This document shows, one piece after another, positions 35,574 to 44,028 of a stretch of 64,000 nucleotides of DNA. The DNA is from an uncultured Clostridia bacterium. GTDB taxonomy: Bacteria; Bacillota; Clostridia; Oscillospirales; Ruminococcaceae. The notes under the pieces are model-generated. The model was not told the origin of the DNA and did not search any database. It saw only the letters and a program-made list of their open reading frames with translations. Position 1 is the stretch's first letter. Each line of letters begins with the position of its first letter. Position numbers and translations under genes: made by a program. The stretch spans positions 54,469-118,468 of the forward strand of contig CANQTP010000002.1 in assembly GCA_947626755.1 (NCBI GenBank), read 5' to 3'.

Positions 35574-35704
35574 AAAAAAGCGCGCAGCCTGAACTGCACG
35601 CTCTTTGCGCATAAAAGCATAAAAACAGTGTGCAGCATGACCGGACTTACGCCTTTGGCTGCACATCATATTTTTATTATATCCGTTTTGGGGAAAGGTG
35701 TCAA
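35574..35704 (-). promoter_or_regulatory. Promoter and attenuator/riboswitch-like leader of the MATE gene
   Basis: The promoter is perfect: TTGACA (35704-35699), 17 nt, TATAAT (35681-35676). The transcript contains segment 1 TGTGCAGC (35665-35658), segment 2 GCTGCACA (35636-35629), segment 3 GCGTGCAG (35601-35594) and segment 4 CTGCGCGC (35587-35580) followed by T6. Pairs 1:2 and 3:4 give a terminator; 2:3 (CTGCAC with GTGCAG) gives an antiterminator. This is the classical four-segment attenuator. A possible leader peptide starts at ATG 35638. I could not match it to a named riboswitch. Confidence 0.7.
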
Positions 35705-35750
35705 AGGTAATTTTGCACAAATTTTTTCCGCCGCAAAATGGGAAAAAAGC

Positions 35751-36995
35751 TTACTGTACGCGAGTTCCTCCTACAGGACGGATATAAAGATCATAACAGC
35801 TGCCCTTTCCGAAAAGGTGTTCCATCTTTTCGATGAATTCGTTTAGCAGATCATTTGGAACGAATGCCTGTATAGTTCCTGCAAATCCTCCGCCGTGAAC
35901 GCGGCACGCGCCCCGTCCTTTGAGAATATTCTCCGCGGTGTAAAGCCCCAGAACAACACCCTGCTCCCGGGGAGCGGTGACCGCAAATATATTCTGCAAA
36001 TATTTGAAAGAACTGTTCCCGCTTTCCGAAACGACTTTCAGGAATCCTTCAAGATCACCTTTCCGCAGCGCTTCCGCTTCACGGTCGGCTCGGTCGTTCT
36101 CGTCAAAGAAATGGAAAGCTCGTGAAACGGCTCTGTCTCCGCATGCATTGCGCACTTCCGCAATATTTTCCCACAGCATTTCCTTGGAAATATCCCGAAG
36201 TTCATTTTTTCCGAAGAATTTTGCCACAGACTTCATTTCTGCGGGGATCGCGGCATATTCGGGAGTAAGATCCGCATGATTCCCCTTGGTGTCAACAATG
36301 CAAAGGCTGTGTTCCGATCCGGCAAAATCGTAGCTGATCGAGTCTATAACAGGGTTTTCCGTGTCGCGGAAGTCGATCTCGATGAATCCGCCCACGGAAG
36401 AAGCCATCTGATCCATAAGTCCGCTGGGCTTTCCGAAGTGGACATTCTCTGCATACTGTGCGATCTGTGCGATCTTTACTGCGCTGACATTTCCGCCGTT
36501 GTAGATGTGGGAAAGGATAGTTCCTATAAGCACTTCAAAAGCCGCAGAGGAAGATATTCCGCTGCCCTTTAAAACGTTGGAGGTGGTGTATGCTTTGAAA
36601 CCGCCGATCTTGAAGCCGTCCTTTTTCAGACCGTCCGCAACGCCTCTTATAAGCGCCGCGGAAGTGTTTTTATCGGATTCCTTGACCGAGAGGTCGGAAG
36701 TATCCACAATATCCTGCGGGAAACCTTCCGATTTTACGGTAATAATTCCGTCGTCTGTGGGAATTACAAAGGCTATAACGTCAAGACTTACCGCCGCCGC
36801 AAGGACTTTTCCCCGATTGTGGTCGGTGTGATTTCCCCCCACTTCCGTTCTTCCCGAAGCTGAGAATATCATAGCATTTTCCGCGTTTCCGAAAAGCTCC
36901 TCAAAGGCTTTTTCCGCCTTTTCGTAACGTTCCTTCTGGGCGGGAACTGCCTTTTCCCCGTATAATTTTGCAAGTGTGTTTTCATTGTTTTTCAT
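35751..36995 (-). CDS. galK: Galactokinase
   Basis: The 414-residue GHMP kinase phosphorylates galactose at C1 in the Leloir pathway. It shows the galactokinase signature SGRTEVGGNHTDHNRG (about 46-61), the GHMP ATP loop LKGSGISSSAAFE (about 137-149) and the C-terminal HGGGFAGTIQAFVP. No galT or galE lies nearby. It starts 24 bp after the rodA stop, so the two probably share a transcript. AAAGGAGAATCTG precedes the ATG. Confidence 0.94.
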   Translation of the reverse strand: MKNNENTLAKLYGEKAVPAQKERYEKAEKAFEELFGNAENAMIFSASGRTEVGGNHTDHNRGKVLAAAVSLDVIAFVIPTDDGIITVKSEGFPQDIVDTSDLSVKESDKNTSAALIRGVADGLKKDGFKIGGFKAYTTSNVLKGSGISSSAAFEVLIGTILSHIYNGGNVSAVKIAQIAQYAENVHFGKPSGLMDQMASSVGGFIEIDFRDTENPVIDSISYDFAGSEHSLCIVDTKGNHADLTPEYAAIPAEMKSVAKFFGKNELRDISKEMLWENIAEVRNACGDRAVSRAFHFFDENDRADREAEALRKGDLEGFLKVVSESGNSSFKYLQNIFAVTAPREQGVVLGLYTAENILKGRGACRVHGGGFAGTIQAFVPNDLLNEFIEKMEHLFGKGSCYDLYIRPVGGTRVQ

Positions 36996-37019
36996 TACAG
37001 ATTCTCCTTTACAATATGG

Positions 37020-38174
37020 TTACCCCGCATCGTAGAACATACGGTATTTTTTCTCGGAATGCGAATATGTGCTCATTACCAGACCGATGCTTATGAACAT
37101 ACTTACCATGCTTGACCCGCCCTGACTTATGAACGGCAGCGGCAGACCGATAACGGGCATTACCCCGAGTACCATTCCCAGATTGAGAACGCAGTGTATG
37201 AACATCATGGCGAAAACGCCTATGCAGATGTATTTACCCAGAGGATCTTTTGCAATGCGGCTGTCGGCTACTATCTTCATGCAGATATAGGCAAGGACTG
37301 CCACAAGTATCACGCAGCCGATAAATCCGAAGCACTGTCCCACATAGGTGAAGATGAAATCGTTCTGCACATATGGAACGTGAACATATTCCTCCGCAAA
37401 TATGCCTTTTCCGAAAACCTGTCCCGACCCGAGGGCAAGTTTCCCCCAGTATTGCTGATATGCAATAGTCGCAAAATCGGGATTGCTCATGGGATCTTCT
37501 TCAAAAAGCACAAGAAAACGCATTTTCTGATGGGGCAGCATTATTTTGTTCCATAGCACCCATACTGCCGCAGGAGCGGCAATTACGCAGGGGAGTATAT
37601 ATTTCCACGAAAGTCCCGCCGCGAACATCATACACACGAACATGAAGAAAAATACAACAGCCGTTCCGTCATCGCCCTGCGCAACAACGATAAGCGTGGG
37701 AATTGCTCCGTGCAGGCAGAGAAGCGCGACATTTCCTATATGATTGATCTTTTCACCGACTTTGGAAAGGTGCAGGGCAAAGGACATTATAAATGCGATC
37801 TTCAGAAATTCCGACGGCTGCACGGTTGTGAAGCCGAGATCGATCCAAGCGGCGTCGTCTGCGCTTTCGTCGGGCTTATAGACAAGTGAAGTGAATGTCA
37901 GCAGAGTGAGTCCCAGCGTTGCGGGAACGTAAAGGAACCATAGTTTTATGAATTTATGGTAGTCAAGTGCGGACATTACAAGGGCGATGATCCCTCCCGC
38001 GCACAGGCAGATGAACTGTATCTTATACATTGAGGGCTTGCCCGCAACGTCATTGTGCACCATTGAATAGAGCATAAGCACCGAAAACGCTGAAACTCCG
38101 CAGACGGAAACAAAAAGCGGCTTATCAAGTTTATGAAGATACTGCAAGATCAGTTTCAGCAGCTTTTTGAACAT
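37020..38174 (-). CDS. rodA: FtsW/RodA/SpoVE family cell-wall glycosyltransferase
   Basis: The 384-residue protein has about ten membrane helices of the SEDS family, which polymerise lipid II with a partner class B PBP. Signature segments are QFICLCAGGIIALVMSALDY, QPSEFLKIAFI, FIFTYVGQCFGFIG and PVIGLPLPFISQGGSSM. The GGSS end motif fits RodA as well as FtsW; no PBP2 or mre genes are near, so the exact role is uncertain. ATG at 38174 has AAAGGAG 8 nt upstream and was preferred to ATGs at 38207 and 38192. Confidence 0.85.
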   Translation of the reverse strand: MFKKLLKLILQYLHKLDKPLFVSVCGVSAFSVLMLYSMVHNDVAGKPSMYKIQFICLCAGGIIALVMSALDYHKFIKLWFLYVPATLGLTLLTFTSLVYKPDESADDAAWIDLGFTTVQPSEFLKIAFIMSFALHLSKVGEKINHIGNVALLCLHGAIPTLIVVAQGDDGTAVVFFFMFVCMMFAAGLSWKYILPCVIAAPAAVWVLWNKIMLPHQKMRFLVLFEEDPMSNPDFATIAYQQYWGKLALGSGQVFGKGIFAEEYVHVPYVQNDFIFTYVGQCFGFIGCVILVAVLAYICMKIVADSRIAKDPLGKYICIGVFAMMFIHCVLNLGMVLGVMPVIGLPLPFISQGGSSMVSMFISIGLVMSTYSHSEKKYRMFYDAG

Positions 38175-38211
38175 TCGGCGCACTCCTTTCATTTTTGTAT
38201 GACACAAATAT

Positions 38212-38240
38212 ATTATATATCAATTCAGTAACTTTTTCAA
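38212..38240 (-). promoter_or_regulatory. Promoter of rodA-galK
   Basis: On the minus strand TTGAAA (38240-38235), 17-nt spacer, TATAAT (38217-38212), about 38 nt before the rodA start. Confidence 0.8.
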
Positions 38241-38295
38241 GGCTTTTTTGCGAATGTTTCAAAACTGTAATAATTGTGTTACTTTTTAACTGTAT

Positions 38296-38332
38296 AAAAA
38301 TGGGAGCGTTCGCTTTTCAGGCTTTCGCTCCC
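38296..38332 (-). terminator. Terminator after the dCMP deaminase gene
   Basis: On the minus strand GGGAGCG (38332-38326) pairs with CGCTCCC (38308-38302) around a 17-nt loop, followed by ATTTTT. Confidence 0.75.
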
Positions 38333-38338
38333 GTATTA

Positions 38339-38836
38339 TCAATACCCGTCAGTGCCGTTTATGGACTCGTCGTTTTCGATCCAGTTTTCAACATTTATGG
38401 TGGTGTATGTCTCTTTGGTGTTTCTTATGATAACTGTGGTGATCCCCGCGTTTATTATCATTCTCTTGCACATGGAGCAAGGCTCAACATTTCCGTCAAG
38501 TTCGCCCGTTTTTGCATCGTGACAGGCAAGGTACAAGGTCGCACCAAGCATATCCTGCCGAGAAGCTGCAATTATTGCGTTCGCTTCGGCATGAACGCTG
38601 CGGCAGAGCTCGTAACGCTGTCCTTTGGGAATGTTCAGCTTCTCACGGGTGCAGTAGCCTAAGTCTATGCAGTTTGAACGTCCTCTTGGCGCGCCCACAT
38701 ATCCTGTGGAGATTATCCTGTCATTGCTGACGATTATCGCTCCGAAATGTCTCCGCAGGCAGGTGCTGCGCTCAAGAACTGTTTCCGCTATATCAAGATA
38801 ATAATTTATCTTGTCCCTTCTTTTATGATCTTCCAT
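38339..38836 (-). CDS. dCMP deaminase family protein (ComEB-like)
   Basis: The 165-residue protein carries the zinc deaminase motifs SVHAEANAI (His and catalytic Glu) and EPCSMCKRM (two Cys), plus additional cysteines in the N-terminal half (STCLRRHFGA, NCIDLGYC) as in dCMP deaminases. It likely converts dCMP to dUMP for thymidylate synthesis. It ends the minus-strand SCIFF transcript and starts 13 bp after the small membrane-protein gene. Confidence 0.9.
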   Translation of the reverse strand: MEDHKRRDKINYYLDIAETVLERSTCLRRHFGAIIVSNDRIISTGYVGAPRGRSNCIDLGYCTREKLNIPKGQRYELCRSVHAEANAIIAASRQDMLGATLYLACHDAKTGELDGNVEPCSMCKRMIINAGITTVIIRNTKETYTTINVENWIENDESINGTDGY

Positions 38837-38849
38837 TTTGAATTCTCCC

Positions 38850-39053
38850 TTACATTAATATCAGGATCAGGATAATAAGCAGTACGATGGCTGCAAAAGC
38901 AGCCGCAATTGATATTATCAGCAGTATCCCGTTGGTTTTTGGCTTTTCTTCGGTCTCCGCGAAAGTCCTGTCAAGGTCTTTCTGCATTTTTCTGATGTCC
39001 TTTTCAAGCTGACGGATCTTCCGTTCGTCAGCTTTTACCTCAAATTTCGGCAT
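38850..39053 (-). CDS. Small coiled-coil membrane protein, unknown function
   Basis: A 67-residue protein. Residues 8-35 are highly charged and likely a coiled coil (ERKIRQLEKDIRKMQKDLDR); residues 43-66 form one very hydrophobic membrane helix. Its start overlaps the end of the SCIFF maturase gene by 14 bp, implying translational coupling. I do not recognise the family. Position suggests a link with the SCIFF system, but this is inference. Confidence 0.7.
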   Translation of the reverse strand: MPKFEVKADERKIRQLEKDIRKMQKDLDRTFAETEEKPKTNGILLIISIAAAFAAIVLLIILILILM

Positions 39054-40422
39054 TTGCTTCCTCCGCAGCTTTTGCTGCTTTTATCATGATCGCGCATTCC
39101 AGACGTTTTTTCTCCGTTTCGCAGGAAAGCTTGTGGGCGGTAAGGATATTTCCCGTGTAAATGTAGTTGTTTGCGTTGCAGCCGCCGCTGCAATAGAATT
39201 TCGCCCAGCACTTCTTACAGTCCTCTTTTGAATAGATGTGCGCCGCCGCAAATTCCTTTTTGATGTCGGTGTTGAACGTGCCTTCGTTGATATTTCCCAT
39301 TTTGTACCTGTCAATTCCCACAAATTGGTGGCAAGGGTAAATATCTCCCTCGGGAGTTATAGCAACATACTCATTTCCGCTGCCGCAGCCCCGCAGACGC
39401 TTTATTGCGCAGGGCCCCTGATCCAAGTCAAGCATGAAGTGGAAGAAGTTGAAATGCTTTCCCTGCTTGTCGTGTTCGAGAATGATATTTGCAAGGCGTT
39501 CATATTCCGAGAATATGGCGGGAAGCTCCTTTTCGGTGAGGGCATAGGGCATGGAAGGGTCGCAGACTACAGGTTCAACGGAGATCTGGTCAAATCCTTC
39601 ATTATAAAGGTGGACAACATCTTCCGCAAAGTCAAGATTATATTTTGTGAATGTTCCGCGGACGTAGTAATTTTCGTAGTTACGGAGTTCTGCCAACTCT
39701 TTGTACTTGTCCATGATACGGTCGTAACAGCCTGTGCCGTCCACACGCTTTCTCACACGGTCGTTGACGTCCTTTCTGCCGTCTACAGAAAGCACCACAT
39801 TGGACATTTCCTTGTTTATAAAATCCATTTTCTCCCTGTCGAGCAGCATTCCGTTTGTGGTTATGGTAAATCTGAAACGTTTTCCGAACTCCTTTTCGCG
39901 GCTCCTGCCGTACTCCACAAGCTGCTTTACAACGTCCCAGTTCATAAGCGGTTCGCCGCCGAAGAAGTCAAGTTCCAGATTCTCCCTGTCGCCCGAGTTT
40001 TCAAGCAGGAAATCCATAGCCTTTTTTCCTGTTTCAAAACTCATATGCATACGTTTTCCCAGACCGTAGTCGCCTGTGGAAGCGAAACAGTATTCGCAGC
40101 GAAGATTGCAGTCCTGCTCCACCAAAAGGCACATAGCCTTAACGGGCGCAGCCACCGAGTAGGCGGCGAATTTCTCATAGTCGTCCTCGGAAAAGAGTAT
40201 GCCTTCCTTGTAAAGCTGAACTATTTCCTTGTAGCTTGTAACAACGTCCCGTTCGTCGTGGAAGCGCATCATCTTTTCAATGACCCACTGCGGACATTCC
40301 TCCTCGAAAGGCGGTTCAACGTTGTCCAGAAGATCGTAGGTTATCTCGTCCACAAGATGGACTCCGCCGCTGTGTACGTCAAGAACGATATTCAAGCCGT
40401 TCAGTTTGTATTTATGTATCAT
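39040..40422 (-). CDS. scfB: SCIFF peptide radical SAM maturase
   Basis: The 460-residue radical SAM/SPASM enzyme forms thioether crosslinks in the SCIFF precursor. The SAM cluster motif is C105-x3-C109-x2-C112 (CNLRCEYC), followed by LDFFGGEPLMNW and a C-terminal SPASM region with cysteines in RGCGSG, YPCHQF, CKKCWAKFYCSGGC and SCE. ATG at 40422 was chosen because AAAAGGGGATC lies upstream and it begins with the family's conserved MIHKYKLNG; the ATG at 40467 is too far upstream. The precursor gene scfA lies 125 bp upstream. Confidence 0.95.
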   Translation of the reverse strand: MIHKYKLNGLNIVLDVHSGGVHLVDEITYDLLDNVEPPFEEECPQWVIEKMMRFHDERDVVTSYKEIVQLYKEGILFSEDDYEKFAAYSVAAPVKAMCLLVEQDCNLRCEYCFASTGDYGLGKRMHMSFETGKKAMDFLLENSGDRENLELDFFGGEPLMNWDVVKQLVEYGRSREKEFGKRFRFTITTNGMLLDREKMDFINKEMSNVVLSVDGRKDVNDRVRKRVDGTGCYDRIMDKYKELAELRNYENYYVRGTFTKYNLDFAEDVVHLYNEGFDQISVEPVVCDPSMPYALTEKELPAIFSEYERLANIILEHDKQGKHFNFFHFMLDLDQGPCAIKRLRGCGSGNEYVAITPEGDIYPCHQFVGIDRYKMGNINEGTFNTDIKKEFAAAHIYSKEDCKKCWAKFYCSGGCNANNYIYTGNILTAHKLSCETEKKRLECAIMIKAAKAAEEANAEI

Positions 40423-40505
40423 ATAAAGATCCCCTTTTTTATTCCGTAAAAAGCAAATAAGGGACATTTCTGCCCCTTACCTTCCCGCAAAGATGCCGAT
40501 ACAGG

Positions 40506-40532
40506 GTTTGCGGCGTTAAGAATGCCGCAAAC
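40506..40532. promoter_or_regulatory. Intergenic hairpin between scfA and scfB
   Basis: GTTTGCGGC (40506-40514) and GCCGCAAAC (40524-40532) form a 9-bp perfect stem with a 9-nt loop and no T run. It probably stabilises or processes the scfA message so that the peptide is made in excess over the maturase. Confidence 0.55.
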
Positions 40533-40547
40533 CGCCGATGGTATCAT

Positions 40548-40685
40548 TTACTTCTCGCACTTCTGGTTAGCAACAGTGCAGGAAGTTTTGCACGCAGACT
40601 GGCAGGAAGCCTGACACTTTCCGCAGCCGCCCTTGGCAGCGGTAGTTTTGAGATTTGCCTTGTTGATGGTGACAATGTGCTTCAT
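40548..40685 (-). CDS. scfA: SCIFF ranthipeptide precursor (six cysteines in forty-five residues)
   Basis: A 45-residue peptide starting MKHIVTINKANLKTT with cysteines at 21, 24, 28, 32, 36 and 43 and ending in QKCEK. Length, six cysteines and the conserved start are exactly those of the SCIFF family found across Clostridia. ScfB crosslinks Cys sulfur to residues such as Thr. GGAGGTTTTTCC lies upstream of the ATG. Related ranthipeptides have been linked to population-density signalling in clostridia; the function here is unproven. Confidence 0.96.
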   Translation of the reverse strand: MKHIVTINKANLKTTAAKGGCGKCQASCQSACKTSCTVANQKCEK

Positions 40686-40753
40686 TGGAAAAACCTCCAA
40701 AAAAAATATTATGATAATTATACCACATTATCCGACATATTTCAATAGTCATT

Positions 40754-41158
40754 TTAACGAAATCTTTGGGGAGAATTTACACCAAATATACCACCGAGGG
40801 CAGAACATATAAAAATTATTAATATTTTTGTAAAAAATCCCCCGACTGAGAAGCTTTTTACAAAGATAAGTCCGAAGATAAGCGTAAATAAAAAAATTAT
40901 CCCGCCGCAGGCAAGACCTGTTTTAATGCCGTTCCTGCCGCGTCTTTTCGCGGCGGCGGCTCCTGCCGAAAAGCACCCCGCGCATAGCGCAAAACTTGAC
41001 ATTACCGTGAAAGTCCCATCGCTCAGATCTATAGCCGATGCAATTGCAGAAAACAGCACGCTTGCCGTGAAAATTGCTCCCACAAACGCAAGCACCGTGC
41101 AGATAACAAGAATTATCCGCTCATTCCGCAGATGTTCCGCCGCGCTTTTCCGCCGCAT
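40754..41158 (-). CDS. TIGR04086-like four-helix membrane protein
   Basis: The 134-residue protein has four predicted membrane helices separated by short basic loops, including the AAAKRRGRNGIKTGLACGG turn. Size, topology and its place directly upstream of the SCIFF gene fit the TIGR04086 membrane family, which I recall as a frequent SCIFF neighbour. Function unknown. It is divergent from the putative metalloprotease gene at 41362 and lies 68 bp upstream of scfA. Confidence 0.7.
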   Translation of the reverse strand: MRRKSAAEHLRNERIILVICTVLAFVGAIFTASVLFSAIASAIDLSDGTFTVMSSFALCAGCFSAGAAAAKRRGRNGIKTGLACGGIIFLFTLIFGLIFVKSFSVGGFFTKILIIFICSALGGIFGVNSPQRFR

Positions 41159-41295
41159 ATTGACTCCTCCCGTTACGAACAGTTTCAGTAAAGACTATTC
41201 CGGAAGCCGTGAAAATATTCGGGTCTTGCGGAGCGGATAGGAAAATTGCATAGTATTGCCCAAATATCACTGCCGCGGAATGTGCAGAATAACCA

Positions 41296-41324
41296 TTGAT
41301 TTTATGAGAAAAATGTGGTATGAT
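41296..41324 (+). promoter_or_regulatory. Promoter of the HEQEH protein gene
   Basis: TTGATT (41296-41301), 17-nt spacer, TATGAT (41319-41324), 38 nt before the ATG. Confidence 0.7.
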
Positions 41325-41361
41325 TTTAAAAAGTATCGATGTTCGGCAAGGAGGGAAGCGT

Positions 41362-41940
41362 ATGTATATTTCACCGATAGGAGTAGGAATATCCGATAAC
41401 AGCGCAGGATACGGCAGTCCGTCTTACGGAATGAGCGTTTACCGAAGAAATGCAGCGCAGAAGCCGCAGGAGAATTCTCCGATCCGCAATGATATGCCTT
41501 TCGGCAGATACGATAACGGCAATAAAAGTTCCGTTTACGATAACGGCAAATTAAGCGAAGAAGCAGACCGCAAAAGGCGTTTCGATTCCTATGAGTGTCA
41601 GACCTGCAAGAACCGCAAGTATCAGGACGGTTCGGACGATGCGGGAGTATCCTTCAAAACGCCGACAAAAGTTGATCCTAAGGCTGCCGCTTCGGCAGTA
41701 AGGAGCCATGAACAGGAACACGTCAGCAGGAACCGTTCCAAAGCCGAAAGGGAAGGCAAGGAGATAGTTTCCCAGACGGTCACCATACATACGGGGATCT
41801 GTCCCGAATGCGGCAGAGTGTACGTTTCGGGCGGAACAACAAGAACAACTACCCGCGATGTTTCCGAAGCTGAAAAATATAATGTGGGGCTTTCCGATCC
41901 GTCAATGGACAAAGGAAAATTCCTGAACGCAGCGGCATAA
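41362..41940 (+). CDS. SprA-related putative metalloprotease (HEQEH motif)
   Basis: The 192-residue protein has a low-complexity N-terminal half, then YECQTCKNRKYQDGSDD, VDPKAAASAVRSHEQEHVSRN and CPECGRVYVSGGTTRT. HEQEH (about residues 116-120) fits the zinc HExxH pattern, and two CxxC pairs may bind another metal. The segment resembles the SprA-related/CatA-type family seen in many bacteria. There is no signal peptide. AAGGAGGG lies 6 nt before the ATG. Protease activity is inferred from the motif alone. Confidence 0.7.
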   Translation: MYISPIGVGISDNSAGYGSPSYGMSVYRRNAAQKPQENSPIRNDMPFGRYDNGNKSSVYDNGKLSEEADRKRRFDSYECQTCKNRKYQDGSDDAGVSFKTPTKVDPKAAASAVRSHEQEHVSRNRSKAEREGKEIVSQTVTIHTGICPECGRVYVSGGTTRTTTRDVSEAEKYNVGLSDPSMDKGKFLNAAA

Positions 41941-41953
41941 ACACAATAATAAT

Positions 41954-41974
41954 GGCTTTCCTGTGCGGAAAGCC
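41954..41974. terminator. Hairpin between convergent genes
   Basis: GGCTTTCC (41954-41961), loop TGTGC, GGAAAGCC (41967-41974), followed by GTTTACTTT; a probable terminator for the HEQEH gene. Confidence 0.65.
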
Positions 41975-41981
41975 GTTTACT

Positions 41982-43922
41982 TTATTCTGTGATCTTTGAT
42001 TTCCTGTAGTAGAAGCCCTCTTCTTTCTTGAATTTCTCCTTTGCGGTGAACATTCTGCTGTCTGCAAGGTTGAAAGGCTGCTCAATGGAATCATATTCCG
42101 TGATGGGACCGAAGAATGCTCCCATGCTGATGGACACGGAATAAGGCTTGTTTGCGGCATTGTTGACATTGTGGAGATGTTCGTTTATGATGTTTTCCGC
42201 TTCGGTTATCTTGTCGGCGGAAGCCATTGAACCGCTGAGGATAACATATTCATCGCCGCCGATCCTGTAGCAGAGCATATCTCCCGTGCAGGCTTTGCGG
42301 AAGGCGTCCGCAGCTGTTTTTATGGCAAAATCGCCTTCGCTGTGTCCGAAAGTATCATTTATATATTTCAGATTGTTAAGATCGCCGATTATGATGGACA
42401 GGCAGCCGCCGTTTTCCTTTACGGTGCTGAATATCTTCTCGGAGTACATATTGAAGCCGTTTCTGTTGAAAATTCCCGTAAGCAGGTCGGTAACGGCATT
42501 GTCCTCCATTTTCTTGTACATATACATAAGGTTACGCTGTCTGCGAAGGCTTTCAAGGGAAGTGCTGACATACCTCATCCACTGGCAGTAGCAGGCGGGG
42601 TAGCAGTTCTTCTCGTCATCGGAGTACACTGCATATCCGAAACATCTGTCATTGAAATTAACTGGACTGAAGAAGAACGCTTTCGGCTTGGGACGTCTGT
42701 CAAAAAGCGTGGGCAGCATTTCCGAAAGATCGAATTCCAGTTCGGGATTTACCCGCTTTTCATCGCCCATTTTACGAAGCGGCAGAGTCATTTTCTTGGT
42801 ATATCCGTTGCGCAGATAGTTCTGATCCTGCTCGGTTTCTCCCGCGTTGTCCCAGTTTTCGCAAAGACACAGGTAGAAGCTGCATGAATTGCCTATCATA
42901 TATGTATACCATGCAAGAGCCGCCATGTATTTTTCAAGATCCTTTTCGGAAATGAGCGCTTCCAGCATGAAATTATATGCGGAGTTGAACTCGCCGAAAT
43001 AGTCGTTATCCCGCCATGTTTTGTACTTCTGGCGAATGTCCTCGGCGGCATCGTTGGGGCAGCCGCAGCTTTTTCCGCAGATAATGTCGGTATCGCTTTT
43101 CTCGTCAACAAATTTGGTATCTGTGAGCAGGCTGTGGAGCAGGCTTACCGCGCGTTTTCCCGTGGTATCCGAGGGAAGTTCGCAGGAAGTTATGCAGGGA
43201 ATGTAGTTTATTCCCGCTTCTATGGAGTCATAACCCGTTACCGCCACGTCCTCGGGGACTTTGAAGCCGTGGGCTTTGAGAGCCTCGCAAACGCTTATTG
43301 CCATTGTATCGCAGGCGCAGGCTATTGCCTGCGGCATGGGGCGTGGATCGTCCATAAGTGCCTGAACCACTTCTTCGCCCTTGTCGTACCAGAAATCTCC
43401 GTAAAATACTCTTGTCTGATCTATGGGAATGTCGTGTTCAACAAGCGCTTCATAGTATCCCGTAAGGCGGTTGGTGGAGTGGGGGTGACCTTTTATTCCT
43501 GTCATGAAAGCAATATCCGTAAGCTTGTGTTTTTCGATAAGATGTGATATAATTTTCTTGATGCTCTGTATATCATCGGTGAAGATATTGTGGAAATTTT
43601 CGTTTTTTATGTCCACCGAAATGACGGGTTTCTTGAAATTTTTCAGAATATCCTGCTCGATCTTCTTGTCAACGCCGTTTACCCGCAGGGTGTCGGGTAC
43701 GAAGATTATCCCGTCAAGGGCGGAATAATTTATCATATTGAAGATATTGGATTCGCCGTAATGCCATTCCTTGGAAAGTTCGTCCTTTACGAAGGAAGAG
43801 AACACCGCCACATCGTAATTGAGCTTGAAGGCGCGGCTGATTATGCCCGACAGCAGCTTATGCTGATACGGATAATCGGGCTGGGAAAGTATTACGCCGA
43901 TAAGCTTACGGAATTTTTTCAT
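41982..43922 (-). CDS. Diguanylate cyclase with LacI-type ligand-binding domain
   Basis: The 646-residue protein has no DNA-binding helix-turn-helix. Residues 1-290 resemble the periplasmic-binding-protein-like domain of LacI/GalR regulators (IGVILSQPDYPYQHKLLSGI, FGYYEAL-like TGYYEALVEHDIP, AVTGYDSIEAG). A middle helical region follows, then a canonical GGDEF domain with RIGGDEYVIL near residue 555, so it should make c-di-GMP. There is no signal peptide or membrane helix, so it senses a cytoplasmic ligand, perhaps a sugar. ATG at 43922 follows GGGGTGTC; the start at 43949 is less likely. Confidence 0.87.
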   Translation of the reverse strand: MKKFRKLIGVILSQPDYPYQHKLLSGIISRAFKLNYDVAVFSSFVKDELSKEWHYGESNIFNMINYSALDGIIFVPDTLRVNGVDKKIEQDILKNFKKPVISVDIKNENFHNIFTDDIQSIKKIISHLIEKHKLTDIAFMTGIKGHPHSTNRLTGYYEALVEHDIPIDQTRVFYGDFWYDKGEEVVQALMDDPRPMPQAIACACDTMAISVCEALKAHGFKVPEDVAVTGYDSIEAGINYIPCITSCELPSDTTGKRAVSLLHSLLTDTKFVDEKSDTDIICGKSCGCPNDAAEDIRQKYKTWRDNDYFGEFNSAYNFMLEALISEKDLEKYMAALAWYTYMIGNSCSFYLCLCENWDNAGETEQDQNYLRNGYTKKMTLPLRKMGDEKRVNPELEFDLSEMLPTLFDRRPKPKAFFFSPVNFNDRCFGYAVYSDDEKNCYPACYCQWMRYVSTSLESLRRQRNLMYMYKKMEDNAVTDLLTGIFNRNGFNMYSEKIFSTVKENGGCLSIIIGDLNNLKYINDTFGHSEGDFAIKTAADAFRKACTGDMLCYRIGGDEYVILSGSMASADKITEAENIINEHLHNVNNAANKPYSVSISMGAFFGPITEYDSIEQPFNLADSRMFTAKEKFKKEEGFYYRKSKITE

Positions 43923-43999
43923 TAAAGACACCCCATGGTTCGGCAGCACAAAACTGCCTGAATTTTACAGAAAACCTATTGTAAATTACCTTTGATAAT

Positions 44000-44028
44000 A
44001 TTTTAACATATTTTTCAGCGGTTGTCAC
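44000..44028 (-). promoter_or_regulatory. Promoter of the LacI-GGDEF gene
   Basis: On the minus strand GTGACA (44028-44023), 17-nt spacer, TAAAAT (44005-44000). The surrounding 43950-44180 is AT-rich and also holds the palindrome TAGTAAA-AATG-TTTACTA (44122-44139); no gene is seen there. Confidence 0.65.

Noticed and set aside
39238..40449. 403-codon open frame on the plus strand
   Set aside because: It is antisense to the convincing SCIFF maturase gene; its protein shows no recognisable domain.
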